This document shows positions 1 to 6,101 of a DNA stretch of 6,101 bases, one piece after another. Position 1 is the stretch's first letter. Every line of letters begins with the position of its first letter. The position numbers were made by a program, and so were the translations under genes. The notes below the pieces were generated by a model that had not been told where the DNA came from, searched no databases, and worked only from the letters and a program-made list of their open reading frames with translations. The stretch is from Bacteroidales bacterium (GTDB taxonomy: Bacteria > Bacteroidota > Bacteroidia > Bacteroidales > F082): the NCBI GenBank assembly GCA_024762735.1, contig JANTGU010000148.1, positions 1 through 6,101 on the forward strand, read 5' to 3'.

Positions 1-1
1 A

Positions 2-106
2 AACCGTCTTCCTGAACAGGAAATAAAAAATGAAAAGAAGTTACGTTTCAGCAAACAATTTAGTAGCGATACCCTGGTGGTAGTTGATACTTTATTGCAT
101 AAATGA
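2..106 (+). CDS. 3' end of an unrecognised upstream gene (partial)
   Basis: Reading frame 2 is open from the left edge to a TGA at 104-106 and gives the last 34 residues of a protein, ending in DTLVVVDTLLHK. The other two + frames hit stops within the first 30 bases, so if a coding region enters from the left it is this one. The visible part is rich in Lys and Glu, followed by alternating Val/Thr/Leu that suggests a beta strand. It does not look like the helix-turn-helix end of an ECF sigma factor. Its stop lies 19 bases before the ATG at 126, so the two genes are probably cotranscribed. No function can be assigned from this fragment. Confidence 0.5.
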   Translation, partial: NRLPEQEIKNEKKLRFSKQFSSDTLVVVDTLLHK

Positions 107-125
107 TACCATAGACATCAATCTT

Positions 126-1451
126 ATGAACAAGGATTTAAAATACATCGATGAGTTTTACAAAACAAACCTTGCAGGCTTAAGTGAAAAAGCCGGAGGC
201 CAGGTTTGGAAAAAGCTTTATTGGTCGCTTCTGTGGCTGCGATACAAATGGTTTATCCTAACCGGACTGGCACTATTACTGACCGGATTTGGAGGCTACT
301 ACTTGTTTAGCCCGGACAACACCAAAATGGAAGTTGCAGCCAAGCAATTTCAACCGACGGAAAGTTTTAAAAACACCCGGAAAAATAATTCCAACACGGT
401 CAACTTCCAATCTAACAAAACAGCATCTGCCTTGCCAGACAACTCTTCAAAGCCTGCTCTGACATTGACAACCTCTCATCGCGGTAGTAAGAAGACAACA
501 TCCGCGATGAACGATTATCAGGTTACCGAGCCGTCAACAACGAAAGCAAACTTCTCAGATAATGACGCACTCAAATCACAAAACAGTGTATCCGACACAC
601 GGCGAAATACATCAAACCTTGCCCGTTTACAACCCTTGCCAGCCAACCTTTCAACAACGACTAACCCCGATAGCATTAAGCTGGGCGACAACCGACGTAC
701 TGACCTCCTGCCTGCAAGAATGAAAAGGCAACACTTCTCCGTTAACATCTTTTCCGGCCCGGCTCAATCACAACAAAACATTGCGGGCAACAATCAAGAA
801 TACCTTAATTACAGGGACATTCACGAACAAGCAAAAACCGGCTGGACACTGGGAGCCGATATCCGGTATCACCTTAAAAGCTGGACTATAGCTACCGGTA
901 TCCATTATAGTACTTACCGCACCTATCGCGATTACCAATACACCTTCGACACGTACGACCCTGAAAATAGCTATTTTGATTACGACACTACCTGGACCTG
1001 GATTTTTGACGACCCCGATATTGGCAAACCCATGGTCAAAAACATTGACAGCACGTGGATTAAGGTTTATCAGACAAACCTAGTTGACAACTCGGGCTAC
1101 AACCAACTAAGCTATTTTGAAATCCCGCTTCTTATGGGCTACCGGCTCAAAAAAAACCGGCTTGTTATTGAACTAAACACGGGAATCTCCGTGGGCATTT
1201 TAGCCGGCGCAACGTATAAAGTACCCGATTTTAACGACTATCGCACCATGGTGGAAATCACCCTATTGAATAAAACGCTTTTCAATTACATGGCCTCGGT
1301 TTCTTTTTACTATCAACTGAACGAACAGCTGTCGCTGCTTGTTGCTCCCAACTACAAGCAGAACCTCCAATCTGTTTTCAAAAAAGATTACCCTGTAACA
1401 GAACAATTCAAAACTTTTGGGTTAAATTTGGGGATTAGTTACCGGTTTTGA
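126..1451 (+). CDS. Dma-like dual membrane-spanning protein: putative anti-sigma N-terminus, membrane helix, periplasmic linker, outer-membrane beta-barrel
   Basis: The protein has 441 residues. Residues 1-38 are a short charged cytoplasmic segment with a DEFYKTNL...VW pattern, like the N-termini of Bacteroidota barrel proteins encoded next to ECF sigma factors. Residues 42-61 form one hydrophobic helix after a basic RYK. Residues 62-200 are a low-complexity Ser/Thr/Asn/Lys linker without cysteine. Residues 204-441 look like an outer-membrane barrel (PF13568-type): alternating aromatic strands, the common YFEIPLLMGYR motif at 330-340, a Tyr/Asp/Trp-rich probable surface loop around 273-325, and a final Phe (GISYRF). 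This order matches dual membrane-spanning anti-sigma (Dma) proteins described in Bacteroides, where an inner-membrane anti-sigma part is joined to a barrel. I infer the same role; sigma binding is not shown. The frame also opens at TTG 84, but that would overlap the upstream gene; ATG 126 follows its stop by 19 bases and is preferred. A plain PF13568 barrel protein with an uncleaved anchor is the alternative. Confidence 0.75.
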   Translation: MNKDLKYIDEFYKTNLAGLSEKAGGQVWKKLYWSLLWLRYKWFILTGLALLLTGFGGYYLFSPDNTKMEVAAKQFQPTESFKNTRKNNSNTVNFQSNKTASALPDNSSKPALTLTTSHRGSKKTTSAMNDYQVTEPSTTKANFSDNDALKSQNSVSDTRRNTSNLARLQPLPANLSTTTNPDSIKLGDNRRTDLLPARMKRQHFSVNIFSGPAQSQQNIAGNNQEYLNYRDIHEQAKTGWTLGADIRYHLKSWTIATGIHYSTYRTYRDYQYTFDTYDPENSYFDYDTTWTWIFDDPDIGKPMVKNIDSTWIKVYQTNLVDNSGYNQLSYFEIPLLMGYRLKKNRLVIELNTGISVGILAGATYKVPDFNDYRTMVEITLLNKTLFNYMASVSFYYQLNEQLSLLVAPNYKQNLQSVFKKDYPVTEQFKTFGLNLGISYRF

Positions 1452-1561
1452 CAAAACAGAATTTTGCCTAAAGCATTGGAAAATCTGTAATAATGTCAGC
1501 ACCTCTATTTAATCGCCAGCATTTGTAAACTGTTGTTCTCACAAAATATTAAAGCCATTCA

Positions 1562-3385
1562 TTGAGAAGTCTTGCCACCATAATCATCCTTTTGCTAACA
1601 AGCCTTACACTGACGGCGCAACAACAAGCCTCCGTGTGGTATTTTGGTCATGAAGCAGGTATAGACTTTAGTAGTGGCACACCAGTTTCGCTTACCGATG
1701 GCAATATGATTGCCGAAGCAGGCTGCTCTGCTGTTTGTGATGCTCAAGGCATGCTGCAATTTTACACCAACGGGATGCAGGTATGGAATCGGAACCATCA
1801 AATTATGGAGAATGGCGATTCGCTTTATGGCAGCCAGTACATCAACCAAAACAGTGTTATTGTACCCCGGCCGTTGTCTGATGACTCCGTTTACTACCTG
1901 TTTACCATCAACCAAAGCGACTCCAACTCCCGCTTTAGCTATTCCGAAATCAACATGAACAGGGCGAATGGACTGGGAAAACTGACAGCACGAAACGACA
2001 CCCTCTCGCGCGATGTATTAGAAAAAATAGCCGCCGTGCAACATTGCAACGGCCAGGATTTTTGGATTGTTACCCATGACTTTAACACGAACTTTTATTC
2101 CGTTTTGGTAACACGGAACGGCGTAGCGGATATCGTGACCAGCACCACCGGAATGAAAATTAAGGCTGACATAGGATATCTAAAAGTTTCACCGGCAGGT
2201 GATAAACTTGTTTTACCTGTTAACAATGAGGAAGTGCTGGCACAAATTTTTGACTTTGACAATAAAACGGGCACAGTCTCCAACCCTGTAACCCTCTATC
2301 GTAAAGCTGACAATACCTATTGTTTTGGGGTTGAATTTTCTCCCGATGCCAACATGCTGTACATGACCACCGGTGGAAAAAAATTTGAGATATGGCAGTA
2401 TGATCTCCGAATCCGGTCAGAACAGAAACTCAACAGCAGAGCCATTCATATTACCACAGGCAACAATTTTGCCATGCAGCTTGCTCCCGACAACAAAATA
2501 TACATCGCCCGCGAAAACAGCTCTTATCTTAACGTGATTCATAAGCCTAACGAAACCGGCACAGCCTGTAACTACGAGGCAAAAGCTTTAAAACTATTGT
2601 ACGGGAGCTGTTTCAAGGGATTACCCAATTTTATGCAAAGCTGGTTTTATCGCCCCTCGTTTGATGTATGGAATGCCTGCTATGGCGATTCAACAACTTT
2701 TGTTTTTAATCAAACCCGGAACATCGACAGTATAACCTGGAATTTTAATCCGGGAGAAGGTAACCCTGTAATAGGCGGAAACAATTTCTCGGTTTCCCGT
2801 AAGTTTGAAGACACAATCACTTATACTGTTTCGCTGTCGGCTTATCATTGCGATTTACCCTTACAGATAAGCCAACAGGTATATGTTGCCCCCTATCCCA
2901 CACCGGTTTTAGCAACCGACACCATACTCTATCCCAATCAGTCCATTGTACTTGACCCGGGCAAAGCCGATGTTTACCTCTGGAACACAGGAAGCACAAG
3001 CCGTTTCATACAGGTTTCCGAAACAGGCCTTTACAAAGTGGTGATGAAAAACGATGAATGTGCCGTTGCCGATTCAATACAGGTGCTACGCTATGCTGAG
3101 GAAGTAAATCTTCCCAACGCGTTTACACCCAACAACGACGGGCTCAACGACCTTTTTAAAGTTGTTACAACAGCACCCTTATATAATTTTAGCATGCAGA
3201 TATACGATCGGAACGGGATGCTTGTTTACCAATCGAACGACTTTTCGCAAGGATGGGATGGAAACTATCAAGGAACTCCCTGCCCCATATCAACTTACGT
3301 ATGGTACTTAAAGTATGACTCCTATCAAGATAATGGTACACTCTCGCATCGAACCAGGCACGGGTTTATAACTTTGGTTCGATAA
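1562..3385 (+). CDS. Exported beta-propeller/PKD-like protein with type B T9SS (CHU_C, gliding motility-associated) sorting domain
   Basis: The protein has 607 residues. Residues 1-19 are a Sec signal peptide (hydrophobic IIILLLTSLTL, likely cut as LTA|QQQ). Residues 24-365 resemble the propeller-like N-terminal region common in Bacteroidota surface proteins: WYFG..AGIDFS..TPVSLTDG, then LQFYTNGMQVWNRNHQIM, NSVIVPRP and YYLFTI, ending with GLPNFMQSWF at 353-362. A PKD-like domain follows at about 366-445 (SITWNFNPGEG) and an Ig-like segment at about 450-512. Residues 515-607 are the type B sorting domain (TIGR04131/PF13585): NLPNAFTPNNDGLNDLF at 516-532, then IYDRNGMLVYQS, GWDGNYQGTPCPISTYVW and a basic end. 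Such proteins are T9SS substrates exposed on or released from the cell; the ligand is unknown. The start is TTG: the frame has a TAA at 1550-1552 and no ATG before the signal peptide. No catalytic site is recognisable. Family and export are well supported; function is unknown. Confidence 0.88.
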   Translation: MRSLATIIILLLTSLTLTAQQQASVWYFGHEAGIDFSSGTPVSLTDGNMIAEAGCSAVCDAQGMLQFYTNGMQVWNRNHQIMENGDSLYGSQYINQNSVIVPRPLSDDSVYYLFTINQSDSNSRFSYSEINMNRANGLGKLTARNDTLSRDVLEKIAAVQHCNGQDFWIVTHDFNTNFYSVLVTRNGVADIVTSTTGMKIKADIGYLKVSPAGDKLVLPVNNEEVLAQIFDFDNKTGTVSNPVTLYRKADNTYCFGVEFSPDANMLYMTTGGKKFEIWQYDLRIRSEQKLNSRAIHITTGNNFAMQLAPDNKIYIARENSSYLNVIHKPNETGTACNYEAKALKLLYGSCFKGLPNFMQSWFYRPSFDVWNACYGDSTTFVFNQTRNIDSITWNFNPGEGNPVIGGNNFSVSRKFEDTITYTVSLSAYHCDLPLQISQQVYVAPYPTPVLATDTILYPNQSIVLDPGKADVYLWNTGSTSRFIQVSETGLYKVVMKNDECAVADSIQVLRYAEEVNLPNAFTPNNDGLNDLFKVVTTAPLYNFSMQIYDRNGMLVYQSNDFSQGWDGNYQGTPCPISTYVWYLKYDSYQDNGTLSHRTRHGFITLVR

Positions 3386-3396
3386 CAACCATCACA

Positions 3397-3458
3397 CCCG
3401 GAATTATAAAAATATTCTCCTCCGGGCTTCCTAATAATTACGACTCGGAGGGGGGAAG
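3397..3458 (+). promoter_or_regulatory. Possible structured leader with two competing hairpins and a sequestered Shine-Dalgarno-like run
   Basis: Two hairpins can form that share bases. CCCGGA (3397-3402) pairs perfectly with TCCGGG (3421-3426). Alternatively TCTCCTCCG (3416-3424) pairs with CGGAGGGGG (3446-3454), nine pairs of which two are G-T. The right arm of the second is a purine run that reads as a strong Shine-Dalgarno sequence, about 7 bases before ATG 3459. The first hairpin would therefore release that run and the second would mask it. Neither is followed by a T-run, so they do not look like intrinsic terminators. The pairing is seen in the sequence; a regulatory role is inference, and Bacteroidota seldom depend on Shine-Dalgarno pairing. 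Confidence 0.25.
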
Positions 3459-3590
3459 ATGATGTTGCAAAACAAGAGAATAAATAGGATAGGCAACTTT
3501 TGCACTACCCGCTTCGTCTGTTGGTTGAAAGCTTTTGCCGTTTATAACTTACCACCCGTTAGTTTAAAATTTAAAATATTAGATTTATGA
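3459..3590 (+). CDS. Possible 43-codon small ORF overlapping the next start codon (ATGA)
   Basis: The frame opens with two ATGs (3459 and 3462) just after the purine-rich GGAGGGGGGAAG and runs 43 codons to TGA 3588-3590. That stop overlaps the ATG of the downstream gene by four bases (ATGA), the usual geometry of translational coupling. The peptide is basic near its N-terminus (MMLQNKRINRIGNF) and contains two Cys and one Trp. It has no recognised motif, and no clear signal peptide or membrane helix. An open frame of this length arises by chance fairly often, and the last codons are A/T-rich leader sequence, so it may not be translated. It is listed because the ribosome-binding-like run and the overlap occur together. 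Confidence 0.22.
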   Translation: MMLQNKRINRIGNFCTTRFVCWLKAFAVYNLPPVSLKFKILDL

Positions 3591-5644
3591 AAAAGATTCT
3601 ACTTACTTTAATCATGCCCTTTTTGAGTTTGGGGCTATTGGCTCAACACGCCCCTGTAGCCGTTGATGATTATGTTGTTGTACCCCTTGAAGATTCGGTA
3701 ACCTTCCATGTTTTGCAAAACGATTACCACCCCGATAGTGTCCCATTCCGGATTTATTATGCCAATGGAACCTTCACGGATAGTACCATAACCATTTACC
3801 TGGACTATAAAACTTACTGGAATTTTAATTCCTATGACACGATTCATTTTAATTATCAATTGATAGATGATAATAACAATAGCGGTCCGGAAAGTGTCGG
3901 TAACCTTTACATAACTATTGAAAACAGCGAAAATCGCAGTAAGTTCCTCGACACCAACAGTATTAAAGCAAGGGTTCAACCGGCAGGATTTCAGTTCTGG
4001 AGAGGAAACATTATTAATGCTAACCCATTGGCAGCATCAGATGTTGGCTTTATTTTTCCAAAAGAGAGTGGCAAATCCACCATTTTTTCAAGTAGCATTT
4101 GGGTAGGAGGCTTAGATGAAATTGACAGTTTGCACCTCTCGGCCGAGCGTTACCGCCAGGTTGGAATAGATTTTTGGCCGGGACCCGTCAGTGTGGTTGG
4201 TAACGAGGTGACTGCCAATATGGAAACAGCCATAGCATGGAGCAGGGTTTGGAAGCTGTCAAAAGAGGAGATAATTTATCACAAATTCCACTATTCCGAT
4301 CCAAACTATCAGCCCATTGAAGCCATTGCCACATGGCCGGCCATGGGGGATGAATCGTTGGGGCAGGCAAAATACCTGGCTCCTTTTGTGGATGTTGACG
4401 GCGACAGCGTTTACAATCCCATGAATGGCGATTACCCGTTGATACGGGGCGATCAATGTATCTTCTTTATTTTGAACGATGCACGCGACCATACTGAATC
4501 AAAGGGAACAAGCCTGGGTATTGAAATGCACGTGATGGCTTACGAGTTTTATAACCCCGACACCGTGGCCATGCAAAATACCGTTTTTTACAGCTATAAA
4601 ATTTTTAACCGGTCTTCACACACCTATCACAATACGCTGTTTGGCTTGTACAACGATTTTGATATAGGATATGCCTGGGACGATTATTTAGGGTGTGATG
4701 TTGCAAGAGGATTAGCGTACGGTTACAACGATTCCACCGATGGGAACGGAGAGCCCGAAGCTTACGGTGACACGGTACCGGCTCAAACAGCCCTCATATT
4801 GAGTGGCCCGTTGATGGACAGCGACAACCAGGACACCCCCTCCGGCGAATGCAACGAAAGCATCAATGGCACCGGTTTTGGCGATGGCATTATTGACAAC
4901 GAAAGGTATGGCATGACTGGGTTTATCTATTTTAACAATGGTCTCTCCTCGGCACAGACTGACCCTGGAGTTGCCCCCGAGTACTACAATTATATGAATG
5001 GAATCTGGAAAGATGGAACTGCGTTAGAGTACGGGGGCTCAGGCCATGTTTCAGGTGATGCCTACGGTCCGGCAGCACGTTTTGCATTCCCGGGATTATC
5101 CGACCCTTGCTATTGGGGCACTAACGGGGAAGAGCCTTTCGGCCCGGTTGACTGGACCGAAGAAAGTGCAGGCATTGAACCCAGTGACATAAGGGGTGTA
5201 AATGTTTCCGGCTCCTTTACTTTTAAACCCGGCGACATGCAACGACTCGATATAGCTTACGTGGCAGCCTTTGCCGAAGAGGGCAAAACAGCATTGGAAA
5301 CAGCACTGGAGTATTCTGACCTTGTTAAAGCGAAATACATGGAAGACCCTGACCACTTCGGATATCAGTACCTCGGTATCAACAACAAAACTCAAAAAGA
5401 TAAGTTTACTCAGTTGGAAGTGTGGCCTAACCCGATGAATAACAAGGTCTCTTTTGCCTACAAAGGGAAAGATCATACAGCACACTATACCATTCAGAAT
5501 TTAATGGGTATGGTAGTGGCATCAGGGCAGATTAGCCAGGGCGAAACCGTTACCATCGACTTGTCAGCCAAACCCAACGGCCTTTATGTTATTAACTTAA
5601 ACGATTCAGCGATTGTTTATTCTGCCAAGGTGATTAAGCAGTAG
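3587..5644 (+). CDS. Exported surface protein: cadherin/Ig-like domain, conserved Bacteroidota module of unknown function, type A T9SS sorting domain
   Basis: The protein has 685 residues. Residues 1-19 are a signal peptide (MKKILLTLIMPFLSLGLLA|QHAP). Residues 22-113 resemble a tandem-95/cadherin-like Ig fold (APVAVDDYVVVPLEDSVTF, then VLQND). Residues 115-600 match a module I recognise from many large Bacteroidota secreted proteins: IWVGGLD at 171-177, YRQVGIDFWPGP ending at 200, the Asp-rich DVDGDSVYNPMNGDYP at 269-284 (possible calcium site), GDQ at 288-290, LGCDVARG at 368-375, and GIWKDG and YGGSGH further on. Its role is unknown. Residues 610-685 are a type A sorting domain (TIGR04183): LEVWPNPMNNKV, then YTIQNLMGMVVASGQ, then PNGLYVINL and a basic end (KVIKQ). 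T9SS would carry it across the outer membrane and normally remove this tail; PorU-type attachment to lipopolysaccharide is usual for the class. The ATG sits in an A/T-rich context without a Shine-Dalgarno of its own. A terminator follows 43 bases after the stop. Confidence 0.9.
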   Translation: MKKILLTLIMPFLSLGLLAQHAPVAVDDYVVVPLEDSVTFHVLQNDYHPDSVPFRIYYANGTFTDSTITIYLDYKTYWNFNSYDTIHFNYQLIDDNNNSGPESVGNLYITIENSENRSKFLDTNSIKARVQPAGFQFWRGNIINANPLAASDVGFIFPKESGKSTIFSSSIWVGGLDEIDSLHLSAERYRQVGIDFWPGPVSVVGNEVTANMETAIAWSRVWKLSKEEIIYHKFHYSDPNYQPIEAIATWPAMGDESLGQAKYLAPFVDVDGDSVYNPMNGDYPLIRGDQCIFFILNDARDHTESKGTSLGIEMHVMAYEFYNPDTVAMQNTVFYSYKIFNRSSHTYHNTLFGLYNDFDIGYAWDDYLGCDVARGLAYGYNDSTDGNGEPEAYGDTVPAQTALILSGPLMDSDNQDTPSGECNESINGTGFGDGIIDNERYGMTGFIYFNNGLSSAQTDPGVAPEYYNYMNGIWKDGTALEYGGSGHVSGDAYGPAARFAFPGLSDPCYWGTNGEEPFGPVDWTEESAGIEPSDIRGVNVSGSFTFKPGDMQRLDIAYVAAFAEEGKTALETALEYSDLVKAKYMEDPDHFGYQYLGINNKTQKDKFTQLEVWPNPMNNKVSFAYKGKDHTAHYTIQNLMGMVVASGQISQGETVTIDLSAKPNGLYVINLNDSAIVYSAKVIKQ

Positions 5645-5687
5645 AGCCAACAGTATTTTTTGGTTAAAACTCTCTTCATTTACCTTC

Positions 5688-5721
5688 AAACCCGTGGTTG
5701 CCCATGACCGCGGGTTTTTTT
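5688..5721 (+). terminator. Rho-independent terminator
   Basis: AAACCCGTGGT (5688-5698) pairs with ACCGCGGGTTT (5707-5717), an 11-bp stem with a single G-T wobble around an 8-base loop. The T-run is seven bases long (5715-5721), with TTTT following a single G. It lies 43 bases after the stop of the type A T9SS gene and should end its transcript. It is the only convincing intrinsic terminator in the window. Confidence 0.9.
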
Positions 5722-6101
5722 GTTTTACCAGGATAATGTGCATCGTGCTGTAATTGCTAGTTTCAATGATTGCTTAACCAACAGCATCAGTCCAACCCTC
5801 AGGAACCCGGAGTTTCTTCTTAACCAGCTTCTGTTATAGTCCTAATTTGTACATGAAACCATCATTTAACCCACATTGCGTAGAAAACCCATAAATATGA
5901 AAAAAATCTGTTAATAACCCTTGCTTTTATCAACAAAACCAAAAAGAGAGATGTGTATCTATTTTTAATTCAGTTGTTTAAAACTTTTTCATATTTTGAC
6001 TATGGAATGTATACCTACTTGTTAAATAAATAACATTAATTTTTGTTTGTAATATTGTTTTCATATTAGAATTCATTATTATTCAAATAACAAGCAATAA
6101 A
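5722..6101. other. About 380 bp without a convincing gene
   Basis: After the terminator no frame on the + strand holds a believable gene; the only ATG-started frames I found are a few codons long (for example 13 codons at about 5854). Base composition shifts to strongly A/T-rich from about 5930 to the end, which suits a promoter or leader for a gene beyond the right edge. TTTG occurs twice at 6042-6049, but no good TAnnTTTG partner follows. A short signal-peptide-like start with a frame break at 5897 is listed separately. Confidence 0.6.
5897..6033 (+). pseudogene. Possible frameshifted remnant of a signal-peptide-bearing gene
   Basis: ATG 5897 is followed by seven A's (5900-5906) and stops after five codons at TAA 5912-5914. 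One extra A in that run would instead read MKKNLLITLAFI, a typical Bacteroidota signal-peptide start, and stay open to TAA 6031-6033, giving about 45 residues. The continuation (NKTKKRDVYLF and onward) has no recognisable cleavage site or domain, and its composition is that of A/T-rich spacer. It may be a decayed gene start, a sequencing error in a homopolymer, or coincidence. Confidence 0.2.

Noticed and set aside
1445..1457. Palindrome GTTTTGACAAAAC over the stop codon of the Dma-like gene, considered as a terminator
   Set aside because: Its arms are A/T-rich and separated by one base, so they cannot form a normal hairpin loop, and no T-run follows.
1595..1915. 106-codon open frame on the - strand
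   Set aside because: It is antisense to the propeller region of the type B gene; it has no signal, domain or intergenic start site of its own.
3534..3567. Possible Bacteroidota promoter (TTTG then TAGTTTAA) before the 3587 gene
   Set aside because: The spacer is 22 bases and the -7 element matches only four of six defined positions; A/T-rich sequence gives such matches by chance.
3635..3979. 114-codon open frame on the - strand
   Set aside because: It is antisense to the Ig-like domain of the 3587-5644 gene and its sequence shows no family motif.
5096..5485. 129-codon open frame on the - strand inside the type A T9SS gene
   Set aside because: It lies wholly antisense to a strongly supported gene, has no recognisable domain, and its open length follows from the codon use of the + strand gene.
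6042..6074. Possible promoter (TTTG then TAGAATTC) near the right edge
   Set aside because: The -7 element deviates at two defined positions and no downstream gene is visible to support it.

Overview
The window looks like chromosomal DNA from a member of the Bacteroidota. The evidence is two neighbouring secreted proteins with the two kinds of type IX secretion system (T9SS) sorting domain, an outer-membrane beta-barrel protein with the Bacteroidota 'inner-membrane helix plus C-terminal barrel' layout, and A/T-rich translation starts that mostly lack a Shine-Dalgarno sequence. Genus cannot be told from the sequence. All genes I can support are on the + strand. No rRNA, tRNA, CRISPR array, insertion sequence or phage gene was seen.

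Layout: (1) positions 2-106, the last 34 codons of an unrecognised upstream gene; (2) 126-1451, a 441-residue protein with a short cytoplasmic N-terminus, one membrane helix, a long Ser/Thr/Asn-rich linker and a C-terminal outer-membrane barrel, which resembles the dual membrane-spanning anti-sigma (Dma) family; (3) 1562-3385, a 607-residue exported beta-propeller/PKD-like protein with a type B T9SS (gliding motility-associated, CHU_C) sorting domain, apparently starting at TTG; (4) 3386-3586, a 201-bp gap with two mutually exclusive potential hairpins, an unusually strong Shine-Dalgarno-like run and a possible 43-codon ORF overlapping the next gene's start as ATGA; (5) 3587-5644, a 685-residue exported protein with an N-terminal cadherin/Ig-like domain, a conserved Bacteroidota module of unknown function and a type A T9SS sorting domain; (6) 5688-5721, a clear Rho-independent terminator; (7) 5722-6101, about 380 bp without a convincing gene, increasingly A/T-rich, with a possible frameshifted signal-peptide start at 5897.

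How the parts may fit: the two T9SS substrates should cross the inner membrane by Sec and be carried across the outer membrane by the T9SS, to be surface-attached or released. The Dma-like protein would report on the envelope to an ECF sigma factor. That it controls its neighbours is only a hypothesis, because no sigma factor is visible. Nothing here proves a new system. The points most worth checking are the Dma-like gene, the leader before 3587, and the broken signal-peptide-like start near the right end.
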